From Paraburkholderia piptadeniae (GTDB lineage: Bacteria; Pseudomonadota; Gammaproteobacteria; Burkholderiales; Burkholderiaceae), in contig NZ_CYGY02000021.1 in assembly GCF_900007165.1 (NCBI RefSeq), positions 92,365-156,364 on the forward strand: a stretch of DNA of 64,000 bases, given 5' to 3'. Every line of letters starts with the position of its first letter. Position 1 is the stretch's first letter. The notes under the pieces are model-generated. The model ran no database searches, was not told the origin of the DNA, and saw only the letters and a list, made by a program, of their open reading frames with translations. This document shows positions 47,140-56,606 of this stretch, piece by piece. Both the position numbers and the translations under genes were made by a program.

Positions 47140-47913
47140 ATGCCGACGCAGACAACGGGTGAAAAAGCCGGCCGGCTGGAAAGAATCGCTGCCATTCTTG
47201 AAGTCATATCGACTTCATCGGCCGGCCTGTCCCTGGCAGAGATCTCGTCCAGGACACAATTGCCTATGCCGTCGGCTCACCGACTGCTCAATGGCATGGT
47301 TGAGGCGGGGTTCGTGGCTGGTCAGAGAGGTAGGTCCAACTATTTCATTGGCCCTCGAATTCTCGACCTCTTTCGCTGCAGCGCGCCAGACACATCCTCA
47401 AAAACACTCGCCCGTCGCGAAATTCAGATCGTGGCCAACCGCTTTGGTGAAGTTGGATATCTGGCGAAGATTACCGGAGAAAAGATCGAACTGGTTGTGA
47501 TAGTGCCTCCAGAGGACCCGGCCCGTACCCTCGTCTATCCTGGTGCTGACTTCCCGGTTCATGCAACCTCGACAGCAAAAGCGCTCGTGGCTTTTCAACC
47601 AGAAGGTTTGGTTGACCGTTTCGTATCGGGCCCGCATGAGAAATTCCGGCCCAACACCGTCACCGATCCTGCAAAGGTCAAGGCAAGTCTCAGGGCAGTG
47701 CAAGCTGCGGGATATGCGATCAACGATGATGAGTATGACGCAGGGGTGTTCTCAATAAGCTGTCCTATTGAGATAGAGGGTGCGGGTGTCCTGTACGCGA
47801 TTGGCCTCGTTGGCTTGAAGGAGAGGCTGTTGATGGCGTTCCCACAAGACCATATAGTGACCTCCCTCCTTTCAACGGCGCAAAGCCTGTCTCGATTACT
47901 TGCACGACCGTGA
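47140..47913 (+). CDS. IclR-family transcriptional regulator
   Basis: A 257-residue IclR-type regulator. The helix-turn-helix is at about residues 11-70 (RLERIAAILEVISTSSAGLSLAEISSRTQLPMPSAHRLLNGMVEAGFVAGQRGRSNYFIG). The effector domain contains FPVHATSTAKALVAFQ and GYAINDDEYDAGVFSISCPI. It is a clear paralogue of the IclR protein at 34312-35139. It lies at the right end of the catabolic operon, in the same orientation, behind a hairpin. Confidence 0.92.
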   Translation: MPTQTTGEKAGRLERIAAILEVISTSSAGLSLAEISSRTQLPMPSAHRLLNGMVEAGFVAGQRGRSNYFIGPRILDLFRCSAPDTSSKTLARREIQIVANRFGEVGYLAKITGEKIELVVIVPPEDPARTLVYPGADFPVHATSTAKALVAFQPEGLVDRFVSGPHEKFRPNTVTDPAKVKASLRAVQAAGYAINDDEYDAGVFSISCPIEIEGAGVLYAIGLVGLKERLLMAFPQDHIVTSLLSTAQSLSRLLARP

Positions 47914-48330
47914 CCCCTGCCCCTTGTTTCTGAACAGCCTGACCGACCTATGCTGTTGTCTTTGTTTCCGTCGTAGGATTGCGAGTTTAAGGCAGCGCGA
48001 TTATCCGTCGCGTTGTCCCTCATTTTCGCGCAAGCAACGGACGAGTTCCGCTTGTGCATGGGGCGGCATGTTTCGGTCTGCAACGTGCCAACGGTCGCCG
48101 CCTTCCACCGATTAACTCCTGTGGACACTGGAACTCGTCTGCACGACACCCGCAGGAAACCTGCATTTGCCAATTTCGTTTGCTCAGTTCCCGACGGCAG
48201 GGCCCAGAGCATAGCTAACTTCTGGCGCAGACAGCAACCTTCTGATTTCACGATCAATATTATTCGGGCCATGTCGCAAACCCGCACGGAGTCGAGAGCG
48301 TCCTAACCGTAAAACTGCGCGTAAATCAAG
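47914..48330. other. Spacer at the border of the catabolic locus
   Basis: About 420 bp after the IclR stop codon with no recognisable gene. Base composition is lower in GC than in the operon. The DNA marks the switch from well-kept genes to a relic-rich zone. Confidence 0.4.
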
Positions 48331-48334
48331 GTCA

Positions 48335-48736
48335 CCCCCGCCAGTGCACCCGCAAGGTCGCGCCACGCATTACCCGCTACCTCGAGCCCAGCCTGTGGCA
48401 GGAAGTGAAGGACACCATGGCGGCGATGCCGCAGGACACGCCACGTACCCGGGCGCATTCTCAGCAGGTACGGTGGCTGTTCACGCTGCTGTATCTGGGC
48501 GGCCTGCGCATCGCCGAGGTCGGCGGCAATACGATGGGGCAGTTCTTCGGGTTTCTTCGTGCGACGCGATACCGATGACACGATGCGCTGGTGGCTGACG
48601 GTGCACGGCAAGACAGGGAGCGCCTGGTCCCGGCCACGCGCGAACTGATGACGGAACTGTCACGCTACCGGCAGTCGCTGGGCATGACGGCCCCGCCCTC
48701 GCGCAGTGAGGCGACGCGCTCGTGCTCCCGATCAGA
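48335..48736 (+). pseudogene. Tyrosine recombinase (phage-type integrase) relic
   Basis: Pieces of an integrase catalytic domain are readable in the plus strand with frameshifts. RITRYLEPSLWQEVKDTMAAMPQDTP leads to QQVRWLFTLLYLGGLRIAEVGGNTMGQFFG, which carries the first catalytic Arg. Then TDDTMRWWLTVHGK and ERLVPATRELMTELSRYRQSLGM follow in other frames. The downstream catalytic His/Tyr portion is absent. It is a decayed mobile-element integrase, consistent with past insertion here. Confidence 0.65.
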
Positions 48737-49364
48737 CAAACTGCAGGTAGCACTGCAGGAAAAGCAGCAGGCAGCACGGCTGGAACCAAGGCACAGGCCG
48801 CCAGACGGCAGTTATCTGCACGTTGTGACGATCGCCGGCATCAGGAAACCGACGAGAAGCACCGCATCGACTGTAAAGCAGATACGCTCTGAACCGGAAT
48901 CCAGGCGCACTGCGCAAGACGGATGCCGTTGCTTCCATATCTAGACCCCCGAGGCATCACAGCGCCCTGCCGCAGGCTAGTGACTCGGGTCGAACGGAGG
49001 GGTATCTGAATGCGGTGCGGCCCCGTCTCAAACTTCTGTTCTGGTTCCGTCGCATGATGATCCGCAGTTATCCACAGCCGGCCCGGCGCCATGGTCGTGA
49101 AAGGCGACCCGCCGGCCCGCCGTGGATACCTCCCGCACAGCAGGCGCGTGCCTTGCCTCTGCAGGCGGTGCTGTCCCGCAGGCCCACCTAAGACTACCGT
49201 ATTCAGGCCTATGCCAACGGTTCGCCAGCCACTCGTCAATGCAAAGTTGCAAAACAAACCTTGACAATTTGATGCTCATAGAAGGGCCATCGACGGAAAC
49301 GCCAGTTCGTCGGGACGACCGAGGGATGAAGAGCTGTCGCTGCCGCAATGGCCCGTAGTTGCAG
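48737..49364. other. Relic-zone spacer
   Basis: No gene is supported in about 630 bp. The segment around 49068-49080 (CAGTTATCCACAG) resembles part of a replication or mobile-element flank, but nothing can be assigned. Short open frames here have no family resemblance. Confidence 0.3.
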
Positions 49365-49490
49365 GCCTACGAGGATACGTTTGCATTTGTGAGGCTGATT
49401 GATCTCGATTCAATGCGCGATCTTTTTTTCGCACTTCAAGAATTTAATCAGGAAAACAAATGGCCCAATTCTTTCAAGCAACCACCGTAA
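49365..49490 (+). pseudogene. C-terminal relic of a MarR-family gene
   Basis: This 42-codon frame reads AYEDTFAFVRLIDLDSMRDLFFAL and ends at TAA. It is nearly the same as residues about 125-150 of the MarR protein at 28094-28627 (AYQDTFAFVRLIDLDSMRDLFHVI), also at DNA level. The N-terminal DNA-binding part is absent. An overlapping 41-codon frame (49460-49585, MAQFFQATTVNHTAWGKP) preceded by AGGAAAACAA is possible but unsupported. Confidence 0.7.
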
Positions 49491-49777
49491 ATCATACCGC
49501 GTGGGGTAAACCCACCGCTGCTTTTGCAACGCCCGGGCATCTATTTAAGGCCGGACCGCTACCCACAGAAACCCTCGTGCCGTAGCACTTATTGCGCCGT
49601 ATGCGCGCGTAGGGCGCTGGTCGATGTTCCCAGCAAAGGCCCACTTCTGTTCGAAGATATTTGTAGGCACGAGCCGTTTCGATAGCATGCGACGTAACTA
49701 CGTGAAGGCACCTGCTCGGACATTAGCGTCCGTTCCATCGCCCTAGACATCTCTTCGCTCGACCAATAATACAAATA

Positions 49778-49801
49778 ATACTATCATACGAGACTAATAT
49801 G
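49778..49801. promoter_or_regulatory. Motif CATACGAGACTAATA upstream of MarR gene
   Basis: This is a copy of a word (CATAYGAGACTAATA) that recurs upstream of the OYE gene (50892-50906), in front of the chemoreceptor gene (52388-52410, inverted) and twice in the decayed duplicate (58944-58966, 59050-59071). It lies about 130 bp before the MarR start and is a candidate operator for autoregulation. Confidence 0.5.
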
Positions 49802-49928
49802 TCTGGAAACGTGGGCTACGCAATGCGTTCGACGTTATGGAGGAGAATGATGGCAGCATCGCAGCGGCGTCGAGACCGCCGCGGTCGACGCCAGTCCGCG
49901 CTTGCCGCTTGTAAATGAATCTTCACCA

Positions 49929-50384
49929 ATGACCAAGAGAAACGAGATCGATCCTGACACACCGTTGTGTTGCAACTGCGCGCGCCTCCGGCGTGCCGCT
50001 CGCGTTGTAACACGATTGTATGACGACTGCCTTGCTCCCACAGGGATCAACACGAACCAGTTTACGATCCTAGGCTATCTTTTTAGAGAGCGCGGGCCAC
50101 TACGAATGATGGCGCTCGGCGAACTGCTTGCAATGGACCGTGCGACAATCGGACACAATCTGAAGCCTCTCGAACGCGACGGTTACATCACAATCGCTGT
50201 CGACAAGACGGACCGCCGTGCGCGGTTGGTCAGCGTCACCAAGGCTGGCATTGCCAAAATCTTGGAAGCGCACCCGCATTGGGTGCTGGCGCAAGATCGC
50301 TTCGAGTCGGAATACGGAAGTGCCCAGTCGGCGAAATTGCGGCACATGCTTGATTGCGCCGCAGAGCAGCACCTTGAATCGTGA
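49929..50384 (+). CDS. MarR-family transcriptional regulator
   Basis: A 151-residue MarR-type regulator from ATG 49929 (MTKRNEIDPDTPLCCNCARLRRAAR); an in-frame ATG lies nine codons upstream. The winged helix is at about residues 40-110 (TNQFTILGYLFRERGPLRMMALGELLAMDRATIGHNLKPLERDGYI and wing DKTDRRARLVSVT). The CCNC segment near the N-terminus could serve as a redox or electrophile sensor, which would suit control of the Old Yellow Enzyme gene downstream. A recurrent motif upstream of both genes supports this. Confidence 0.88.
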   Translation: MTKRNEIDPDTPLCCNCARLRRAARVVTRLYDDCLAPTGINTNQFTILGYLFRERGPLRMMALGELLAMDRATIGHNLKPLERDGYITIAVDKTDRRARLVSVTKAGIAKILEAHPHWVLAQDRFESEYGSAQSAKLRHMLDCAAEQHLES

Positions 50385-50423
50385 GACGCATGGTGCGTCG
50401 ATCACTGTGGACAGAGCATTAGT

Positions 50424-50507
50424 GTGCTGTCCGCCGTCTTCGACAACCTGGGTAAAGGTGTATCTGGTGCGGCTGTGCAGAAGCTGGATCTGATGCTCGC
50501 CGCGTAA
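50424..50507 (+). pseudogene. 3'-end relic of argC (N-acetyl-gamma-glutamyl-phosphate reductase)
   Basis: The frame reads [27 protein letters not shown] and stops at TAA. This is the conserved C-terminal segment of ArgC (xDNLxKGxxGxAVQNxNLM). Nothing of the upstream part of the gene is present, so it is a fragment brought in or left by recombination. Confidence 0.6.
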
Positions 50508-50876
50508 GCGGCTCCGCCGACGGAAAGCGGACGTTCCTTAGCGCCCCTTGTACCGAAAGGCGCGCCGAGGGTTTCCGGCTCCAGCGCTCCCACGGAGCCG
50601 CCAGCGCCACTCTTCGGTCTCGCGCAGCAAGCGATTCGGCCAATGCCTCCTCAGCGGCTGCCCCGCGATAGCGCAAATGTGTAAAGGGCCTTGTGAGCCG
50701 CGTGAGTCGAGCATACCCATTGACCGCCGGAATGACGGACTTCGGCGAAGCGCCCTCTTCGCCCCTCTTCGGGCATGAAAAGCCAGACGCGCAGCTCAAC
50801 ACTTCGCCCCATCAACCTGAACCGGCTCGTCTTGCCGATCAACGGGGAGAGGTTTCTCTTGTCGTTTTACCAGCAT
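50508..50876. other. Spacer without supported gene
   Basis: About 370 bp with no assignable frame. It lies between the argC relic and the motif region of the OYE promoter. Minus-strand frames are open but low in familiar patterns. Confidence 0.3.
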
Positions 50877-50906
50877 GTGAGACTATGATAGGCGCATATG
50901 AGACTT
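50877..50906. promoter_or_regulatory. Operator-like motif upstream of OYE gene
   Basis: The word TGAGACT occurs twice in GTGAGACTATGATAGG followed by GCGCATATGAGACTT. The second half matches the recurrent motif GCATATGAGACT seen at four other places in this zone. It lies about 125 bp before the OYE start. Confidence 0.5.
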
Positions 50907-51031
50907 TTCAATCAGCTGAACGATGAAGACCTCTTGCCAAACTTGGCAGCATCGCGGCGCAACCGAGGGGATTCCTCTTTTCGGTAGCAATGTTTAACGC
51001 TTTCTTTTTCGATGATTCAACGGGAACACCC

Positions 51032-52096
51032 ATGTCCACGCTTTTCGATCCAATCCAGATCGGTGCTTTGAAACTGCCAAATCGTATCGTGATGGCGCCG
51101 CTCACTCGGATGCGCGCCTTTGACGAACGCAGCCCCGGTCAGATCAACGTAGACCATTATGCCCAGCGGGCCAGTGCAGGACTCGTCATCACCGAAGCCA
51201 CCTCGGTCATTCCCCAGGGAGTTGGTTACCCAAACACCCCAGGCATCTGGTCCGAAAGGCAGATTAGCGGGTGGGCCGCGGTCACTTCCGCGGTACACAA
51301 CGCAGGCGGCCTCATCGTCTCTCAGCTTTGGCACGTGGGAAGAGTCTCGGACCCAACGTTTCATAACGGCAAACTTCCTGTCGCACCGAGTGCGATTGCG
51401 CCCGAAGGCCAGGTCAGCATTTTGCGACCTCAGCGCCCGTATTCGGTGCCACGGGCACTAGAGACAAACGAGATCGCAGGGATCACGGAGAGTTTTCGAG
51501 TCGCTGCTGCAAATGCTAAGCGTGCCGGTTTCGATGGCGTAGAGCTTCACGCTGCCAATGGATATTTGTTCGATCAGTTCATGCATGACGGCTCGAACAA
51601 GCGTACCGATCGCTACGGCGGATCGATTGAGAACCGTGTTCGCTTGATGCTGGATGCGGTGGATGCGATGCTTACCGTTTGGCCGGCCAACCGAGTGGGT
51701 GTGCATCTGAATCTAATGTCGAGTTCGAACTCGATGCACGATTCGAATCCGCGCGCATTATTCACCTATACGGCCGAGCAACTGAACGTCCGCAATATCG
51801 CGTTTATCTTTGCACGAGAAGCTCTCGATCGAGGTGGACAGCAAATTGGGCGCGACGTGAGGCGCATCTTCAAAGGCGCGTACATCGTCAATGAGGGGCT
51901 TACCAAGGAACGCGCGCAGCTGGCCATTGAACGCGGCGAGGCAGACGCTGCTGCATTCGGGCGTCCCTTTATCGCCAACCCCGACTTGGTGGAGAGGTTC
52001 CGGCGCGGCGCACCGCTCAACGCCGTCAATGCCCAAACGATCTATGCGGATGACGAAACCGGGTACAACGACTACCCACCGTTGGCCGATAGGTGA
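51032..52096 (+). CDS. Old Yellow Enzyme family NADH:flavin oxidoreductase
   Basis: A 354-residue FMN-dependent ene-reductase (start ATG 51032 after CGGGAACACCC; a longer in-frame reading is less likely). The barrel starts LFDPIQIGALKLPNRIVMAPLTRMRA. The substrate-binding pair is His173 and Asn176 in HAANGYLFDQF with Tyr178, and DRYGGSIENRVR follows. The family reduces activated alkenes, nitro compounds or electrophilic xenobiotics. The MarR gene upstream and shared operator-like motifs suggest induction by electrophiles. Part of its 3' end is duplicated in decayed form at 56895-58426. Confidence 0.92.
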   Translation: MSTLFDPIQIGALKLPNRIVMAPLTRMRAFDERSPGQINVDHYAQRASAGLVITEATSVIPQGVGYPNTPGIWSERQISGWAAVTSAVHNAGGLIVSQLWHVGRVSDPTFHNGKLPVAPSAIAPEGQVSILRPQRPYSVPRALETNEIAGITESFRVAAANAKRAGFDGVELHAANGYLFDQFMHDGSNKRTDRYGGSIENRVRLMLDAVDAMLTVWPANRVGVHLNLMSSSNSMHDSNPRALFTYTAEQLNVRNIAFIFAREALDRGGQQIGRDVRRIFKGAYIVNEGLTKERAQLAIERGEADAAAFGRPFIANPDLVERFRRGAPLNAVNAQTIYADDETGYNDYPPLADR

Positions 52097-52619
52097 GGTT
52101 GGGTTGTTCTCCCCCGGCCAGCATAAAGGCCGCGGATTGCTGGTAATGCGCGCCTGCATCGGAGAATACTTGACGCAGCGTTCACGTCAAGACTATGGCC
52201 GCAACGGCACTCGCCGACACTGAGGATATTCTCGTGCAGCAGACCGAAACTGCGGTGCGCCTGATCTCATTCCATCAGAATCAGGTGACTGACGGTCATG
52301 AGCGCAGCGGTGTCGACCCTGCCATGATGCGGCTATCGTCCTCGCCCAGAGTCTGTCCAATTGTGTTGCGTGGTTCCACATTTCCGGCATAGTATTAGTC
52401 TCATATGCACGCGTTTAGCGGTCTAAGAGAAGAGATGCCACGTTTCGCGCGGAGGGCGACGCGCGCCGCTGAGTGCCCCGTGATCGATCTGCAGCGAATC
52501 GTGGGTACGAGAGTACACCGCTACCCGACCACGCATCTGTCGATGCAGCCGGGCAACCCACGATAAGTTGGAGCTAGCAAACATCAGCGTTATAAAAGTT
52601 CAAGAGGTGCTACAAAACA
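52097..52619. other. Promoter/leader region of chemoreceptor gene, present twice in the window
   Basis: This 520-bp spacer has no supported gene. It carries the motif AGTATTAGTCTCATATGC (within 52388-52410). Large parts, including the last 60 bp ending ACAAAACAATG, recur with divergence at about 58430-59260. It therefore belongs to a duplicated block. Confidence 0.6.
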
Positions 52620-54176
52620 ATGATGAAGCTGTTCTCAGAGGAAGCGCTGCTTCGACGCCTCCACGAAAGCTTGATTTCGCGATATGAGCCGGTCTTTTCC
52701 CTGGATAAATCAGCATGGGTTGACGTTGTCGGCAAGCAAACGCCCGTGCTAAAAAATGGGGGCCGCACCGTCAATCTCGCCCACGACATACTGGATGACT
52801 TCAGATCTCGGACCGGCTATGGAGGGTCCATCTTCGTCCGGAACGGAGATTCATTCGTCCGAATCACTACTTCCGTTCTTCCTAACGGCAAGCGCCTGCT
52901 TGGCGTTGATCTCGAGCCGACGAATCCGGCAAACCGGGCTCTCTCCTCCGGGCGCCACTATTTTGGGTACACGTCCCTCTCCGACATGAAGCTGGCCATC
53001 CTCTACACGCCTCTTCTGGATGCGGATGGATCGGTCGTTGGCGCCATCGGTGTTGGCATGAGCACAAAGAAAGGGCCGCGCCTGGCGCTACAAATCAGTT
53101 TCGCTGTCACTACGTGGCTCGGAATGCTCACGGCGGGGACTGTCGTTGCATTCGCCACGTGGGCTCCTCTCAGCATGCGACCTCCAGCGTTACCTTCGGC
53201 GGTATTGGGTCTGACAATGCTGACTCTGACCGGCGCCTGGGTTTATTGGATAGTTGAGAGCAGGGTTAGTGTTTCCCTGCGTCGCGCCCAAACGGCGGCG
53301 CGGCGCCTAGCCAAGGGCGACTTGACCGAACAGGAGCCGCTGTCACGGAACGACGAAATAGGAGAAATCCTCGAGGCATTGAACGGCATCACGGTCGGTC
53401 TGTCGAGTCTCGTAAGAAACGTGGCACGAACCGTTCAAGACGTGAACCGAGGATCGAACGAGATTGCAAGCGGCAATGCACATTTGTCCGAGCGCACAGA
53501 ACGTCAAGCAGCATCCCTTGAAGAGACGGCCGCGAGCATGGCGCAGCTGACAGAGGCTGTCAATCAGAACACCGACAACGCGCGGGAGGCAAATGGTTCA
53601 GCAGTCTATGCTGCCGAGATGGCCGACGCTGGCAATAAAGCCGTTCAGGGCCTGGTCCAAGCAATAAAGGACATTGGTACTGGCTCAGCCAAGATCGGGG
53701 AGATCACGGGCCTTATTGAAGGAATTGCCTTCCAGACTAACATCCTTGCGCTCAACGCGGCCGTTGAGGCCGCCCGCGCTGGCGAGCACGGGCGCGGATT
53801 TGCCGTCGTCGCCAGCGAGGTTCGCAGCCTTGCCCAACGCTCGGCGACTGCTGCGAAAGATATTTCCGAACTGATTGCCTCATCCGTAGCAGTGGTCGAG
53901 CGGAGCGTTGATGACTCTGCGCACGTCGCTACCACGATTCTGGAACTTAAAGATGCGATTGCGAGAGTATCCGAGTTTGTCAGCGGCATCGCGACTGCAT
54001 CCGAAGAGCAAAGCCGCGGGATCGAGCAAATCAATCAGGCTGTTACACAGATGGACGAAGTGACCCAGCATAACGCTGCCCTCGTCGAAGAAGCGGCAAG
54101 CTCCGCGCGGTCTCTCGCGAGCCAAGCAGAGAGCCTGAAGGAGGCCGTATCCATGTTCAAGCTATTGAACACCTGA
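52620..54176 (+). CDS. Methyl-accepting chemotaxis protein with N-terminal Cache-like domain
   Basis: A 518-residue chemoreceptor. Residues about 20-150 look like a Cache-type sensor ([75 protein letters not shown]). No membrane helix precedes this domain. Two helices follow at about 157-182 and 191-212, then a HAMP domain (213-265) and the signalling hairpin with [45 protein letters not shown]. The topology suggests a cytoplasmic sensor or a missing first helix. Ligand unknown. A decayed copy of the 5' end is at about 59246-59310. Confidence 0.9.
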   Translation: MMKLFSEEALLRRLHESLISRYEPVFSLDKSAWVDVVGKQTPVLKNGGRTVNLAHDILDDFRSRTGYGGSIFVRNGDSFVRITTSVLPNGKRLLGVDLEPTNPANRALSSGRHYFGYTSLSDMKLAILYTPLLDADGSVVGAIGVGMSTKKGPRLALQISFAVTTWLGMLTAGTVVAFATWAPLSMRPPALPSAVLGLTMLTLTGAWVYWIVESRVSVSLRRAQTAARRLAKGDLTEQEPLSRNDEIGEILEALNGITVGLSSLVRNVARTVQDVNRGSNEIASGNAHLSERTERQAASLEETAASMAQLTEAVNQNTDNAREANGSAVYAAEMADAGNKAVQGLVQAIKDIGTGSAKIGEITGLIEGIAFQTNILALNAAVEAARAGEHGRGFAVVASEVRSLAQRSATAAKDISELIASSVAVVERSVDDSAHVATTILELKDAIARVSEFVSGIATASEEQSRGIEQINQAVTQMDEVTQHNAALVEEAASSARSLASQAESLKEAVSMFKLLNT

Positions 54177-54301
54177 ATCAGCGCTAGAAATTTTCATCGT
54201 TGGGCGGCACGCCACTGTCGTCCGTAAGTTTCGTCGCGAAACTGATTGATTGCTTACTGGTACGACCCGCTAACGGTCGGACGCCTCCGAAGGATTTCTC
54301 G

Positions 54302-55480
54302 ATGGATAGACGCCTCCTGATTCTAGCTTGTGGCATGTTCGCAATCGGCACCGACAGCTTCGTGGTCGCCGGTGTGCTCCCGCAGGTTTCCGCATCCCTT
54401 CGCGTGCCCGTAGCGCTTGCCGGGCAGATGGTCACGCTCTACGCGTTGAGCTATGCGCTGCTGTCGCCTGTCATCGCCGCGGCAGCAGCTCAATGGCCGC
54501 GCAAGCGGCTGCTACTCACAGGGCTCGCGGTCTTCGTGCTCGCCAATGTTATAACCGCCTTGGCGCCGAGTATCGGGCTCGTGCTCGGGAGCCGGTTGCT
54601 AGCCGGCATCGGTGCGGCCATGTTCAGTCCGACGGCAACCGCCACCGGTGCTTCGCTGGTGCCGCCTGAGCAGCGCGGCCGAGCGCTCGCCATCGTGATC
54701 GCCGGCCTGTCCAGTGCGACGGCGCTAGGCGCACCGCTCGGCACCTTCATTGGGGGGTGGCTGGACTGGCGTGCGACGATGTGGTTCGTCGCCGCGGTAG
54801 GCGCTGTCGCCGCGATGGGCGTGACCTGGCGCCTGCGAGACATCCCGACTGCGCCGGCCGTCAGTCTCGAGCGCAGGCTCGCACCGCTCGGCAATACGCC
54901 CGTGCTGCTCACGCTCCTGACTACCTGGCTCGTGTATACGGGCCTCTTTCTGACCTACACGTACATCGGCTTGACCTTCGACCGCGCCACCGGCGGTGAC
55001 GCGCGCGTGCTCGCCGGGTTGCTACTGCTCTGGGGCGTGGCCGCTACGGTTGGCAATCTCGCTGCCGGTCGCTTGACTGATCGCTTCGGTAGCCGCCGAA
55101 TCATCAACGCGGCCATCGCCATCGTCGCTTTGGACTTCGCGCTGTTGCCCTGGACCTCGGCGTCGCTCGCGACCGCCGCACCCGCCCTCGTCGTCTGGGG
55201 CATGTGCGGCTGGGGCCTGCTCGTGCCGCAGCAGCACCGCCTGATCAGCATCGCACCCGTTGCGGCGCCGGTGCTGTTAGGCCTGAACGCGACCGCTATC
55301 TATATCGGCGTATCAATGTCGGGGGTCATAGGCGGAGCGGCCATCACCTGGTTCGATCGCCACACCCTTGGCCTTGTCGGCGCGGCATTCATTACGGTGG
55401 GATTTTTTGTTGCCGAGTGCGCATACCAGCGAATTTCGCAACCACATGGTCAATCGACGAAAGCGGCACCCGGCTCGTAA
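54302..55480 (+). CDS. MFS transporter (DHA1-type, drug/sugar exporter)
   Basis: A 392-residue major facilitator with about 12 helices (ATG 54302, MDRRLLILACGMFAIGTDSFVVAGVLPQVS). The GTDSFVVAGVLP opening and the motif RGRALAIVIAGLSSATALGAPLGTFIGGWLDWR are typical of arabinose-efflux/Cmr-like proton antiporters. It is followed by a TetR gene in the same orientation, which may control it. Confidence 0.9.
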   Translation: MDRRLLILACGMFAIGTDSFVVAGVLPQVSASLRVPVALAGQMVTLYALSYALLSPVIAAAAAQWPRKRLLLTGLAVFVLANVITALAPSIGLVLGSRLLAGIGAAMFSPTATATGASLVPPEQRGRALAIVIAGLSSATALGAPLGTFIGGWLDWRATMWFVAAVGAVAAMGVTWRLRDIPTAPAVSLERRLAPLGNTPVLLTLLTTWLVYTGLFLTYTYIGLTFDRATGGDARVLAGLLLLWGVAATVGNLAAGRLTDRFGSRRIINAAIAIVALDFALLPWTSASLATAAPALVVWGMCGWGLLVPQQHRLISIAPVAAPVLLGLNATAIYIGVSMSGVIGGAAITWFDRHTLGLVGAAFITVGFFVAECAYQRISQPHGQSTKAAPGS

Positions 55481-55708
55481 ATTGAGGGTAAGAAACGGGG
55501 GCGCGCACGACCCATGGGGTTCCGACCCGTGATCCACGCGGATGAATTCAGGGTTAGTGCTTAGCCATGAGACAGAGCGTCCCTCGCACGAGCAGGAGTC
55601 TATCTTATCTTTGCCAAGTTTGATCACAAGATGGAGTGAGCACTGATATGATCACGAACGGTGTAGCACGCAACAGGCTCCAATAAAACCATTCGTTCGT
55701 ATCATTCA

Positions 55709-56377
55709 ATGACAAGACCACGCACTCGAACTGTCAAGGCCGCACCGACTCCGTATCACCACGGCGACCTGCGGAACGCGCTGATATCAGAAGGCCGGCG
55801 CCTACTCGAGGAGATCGGAGCGCACGAGCTGAGCCTCAGGCATGTCGCGCGCTCCGTAGGCGTCTCCATTGCGGCACCTTCGTATCACTTCGAGAGCAAG
55901 GAACACTTGCTGGCGGCGATCGCTACCGAGGGATTCAACGAACTGGCGGCACTGCGCCGCGAAATCGCCGCATCGAAGGTCGACCCGATGATCAAGGTCT
56001 TCCGCATGATGCAGTGCTACGTGCACTTCGCCGAGCGCGAAAGGGGACTCTTCGATCTTATGGTGGGCCCACGCCTCCCGGCCACTGCATACGAGGAACT
56101 CGTGGCTGCCTCAGTGGCATCGTTCGAGCTATTCGCATCCGCCGTGTGCGACTTTGCGCTGACTAAGGGTTGGGCTAAAAAAGATCTCAATCTCGTCCTG
56201 CATGCCGCATGGTCGGTAGAGCATGGACTGGCCGCACTGATCCTGGCTCAGCGCGTGCCCTTTCCTGGCCACGAAGTCGATGTGCAGCAAATGATCAACT
56301 TCTCGGTATCAACCATGCTAAGCGGGATCTCAGCAGGGCCCGACCTTCGCGCGGCCATCGCGAAGGTAATGACCTGA
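55709..56377 (+). CDS. TetR-family transcriptional regulator
   Basis: A 222-residue TetR regulator. The helix-turn-helix lies at about residues 28-70 (LLEEIGAHELSLRHVARSVGVSIAAPSYHFESKEHLLAAIA). The C-terminal domain of the TetR_C_33-like type contains FAERERGLFDLMVGPRLP. It follows the MFS gene and precedes, tail to tail, a truncated xdhC relic. A second 3' end of this gene persists at 60200-60401. Confidence 0.92.
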   Translation: MTRPRTRTVKAAPTPYHHGDLRNALISEGRRLLEEIGAHELSLRHVARSVGVSIAAPSYHFESKEHLLAAIATEGFNELAALRREIAASKVDPMIKVFRMMQCYVHFAERERGLFDLMVGPRLPATAYEELVAASVASFELFASAVCDFALTKGWAKKDLNLVLHAAWSVEHGLAALILAQRVPFPGHEVDVQQMINFSVSTMLSGISAGPDLRAAIAKVMT

Positions 56378-56409
56378 AGGCGAAAGTGGAGCGTGATAAC
56401 CAAGCCGCG

Positions 56410-56606
56410 CTAGACGCCGCAAACGGCAGACTGCGCGGCCATCGAAGCGGCTTCCTTGGCTGAGGACACCATCACCTGATCAGGCATTTTCACGCCGTTC
56501 TTGGCGGCCACGATCGCGGCGAGTATCGACCACGCGATTTCGGATGGAGTTCGACTGCCGATGTTGATCCCCGCAGCCCCATCCAGTCCGCTGCAATTGC
56601 TCATCG
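56410..56606 (-). pseudogene. xdhC 3'-end relic
   Basis: The frame reads LDGAAGINIGSRTPSEIAWSILAAIVAAKNGVKMPDQVMVSSAKEAASMAAQSAVCGV, close to the C-terminus of the intact XdhC-like protein at 60432. The upstream portion is replaced by IS66 sequence. It is the left member of a duplicated TetR/xdhC junction. Confidence 0.8.
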
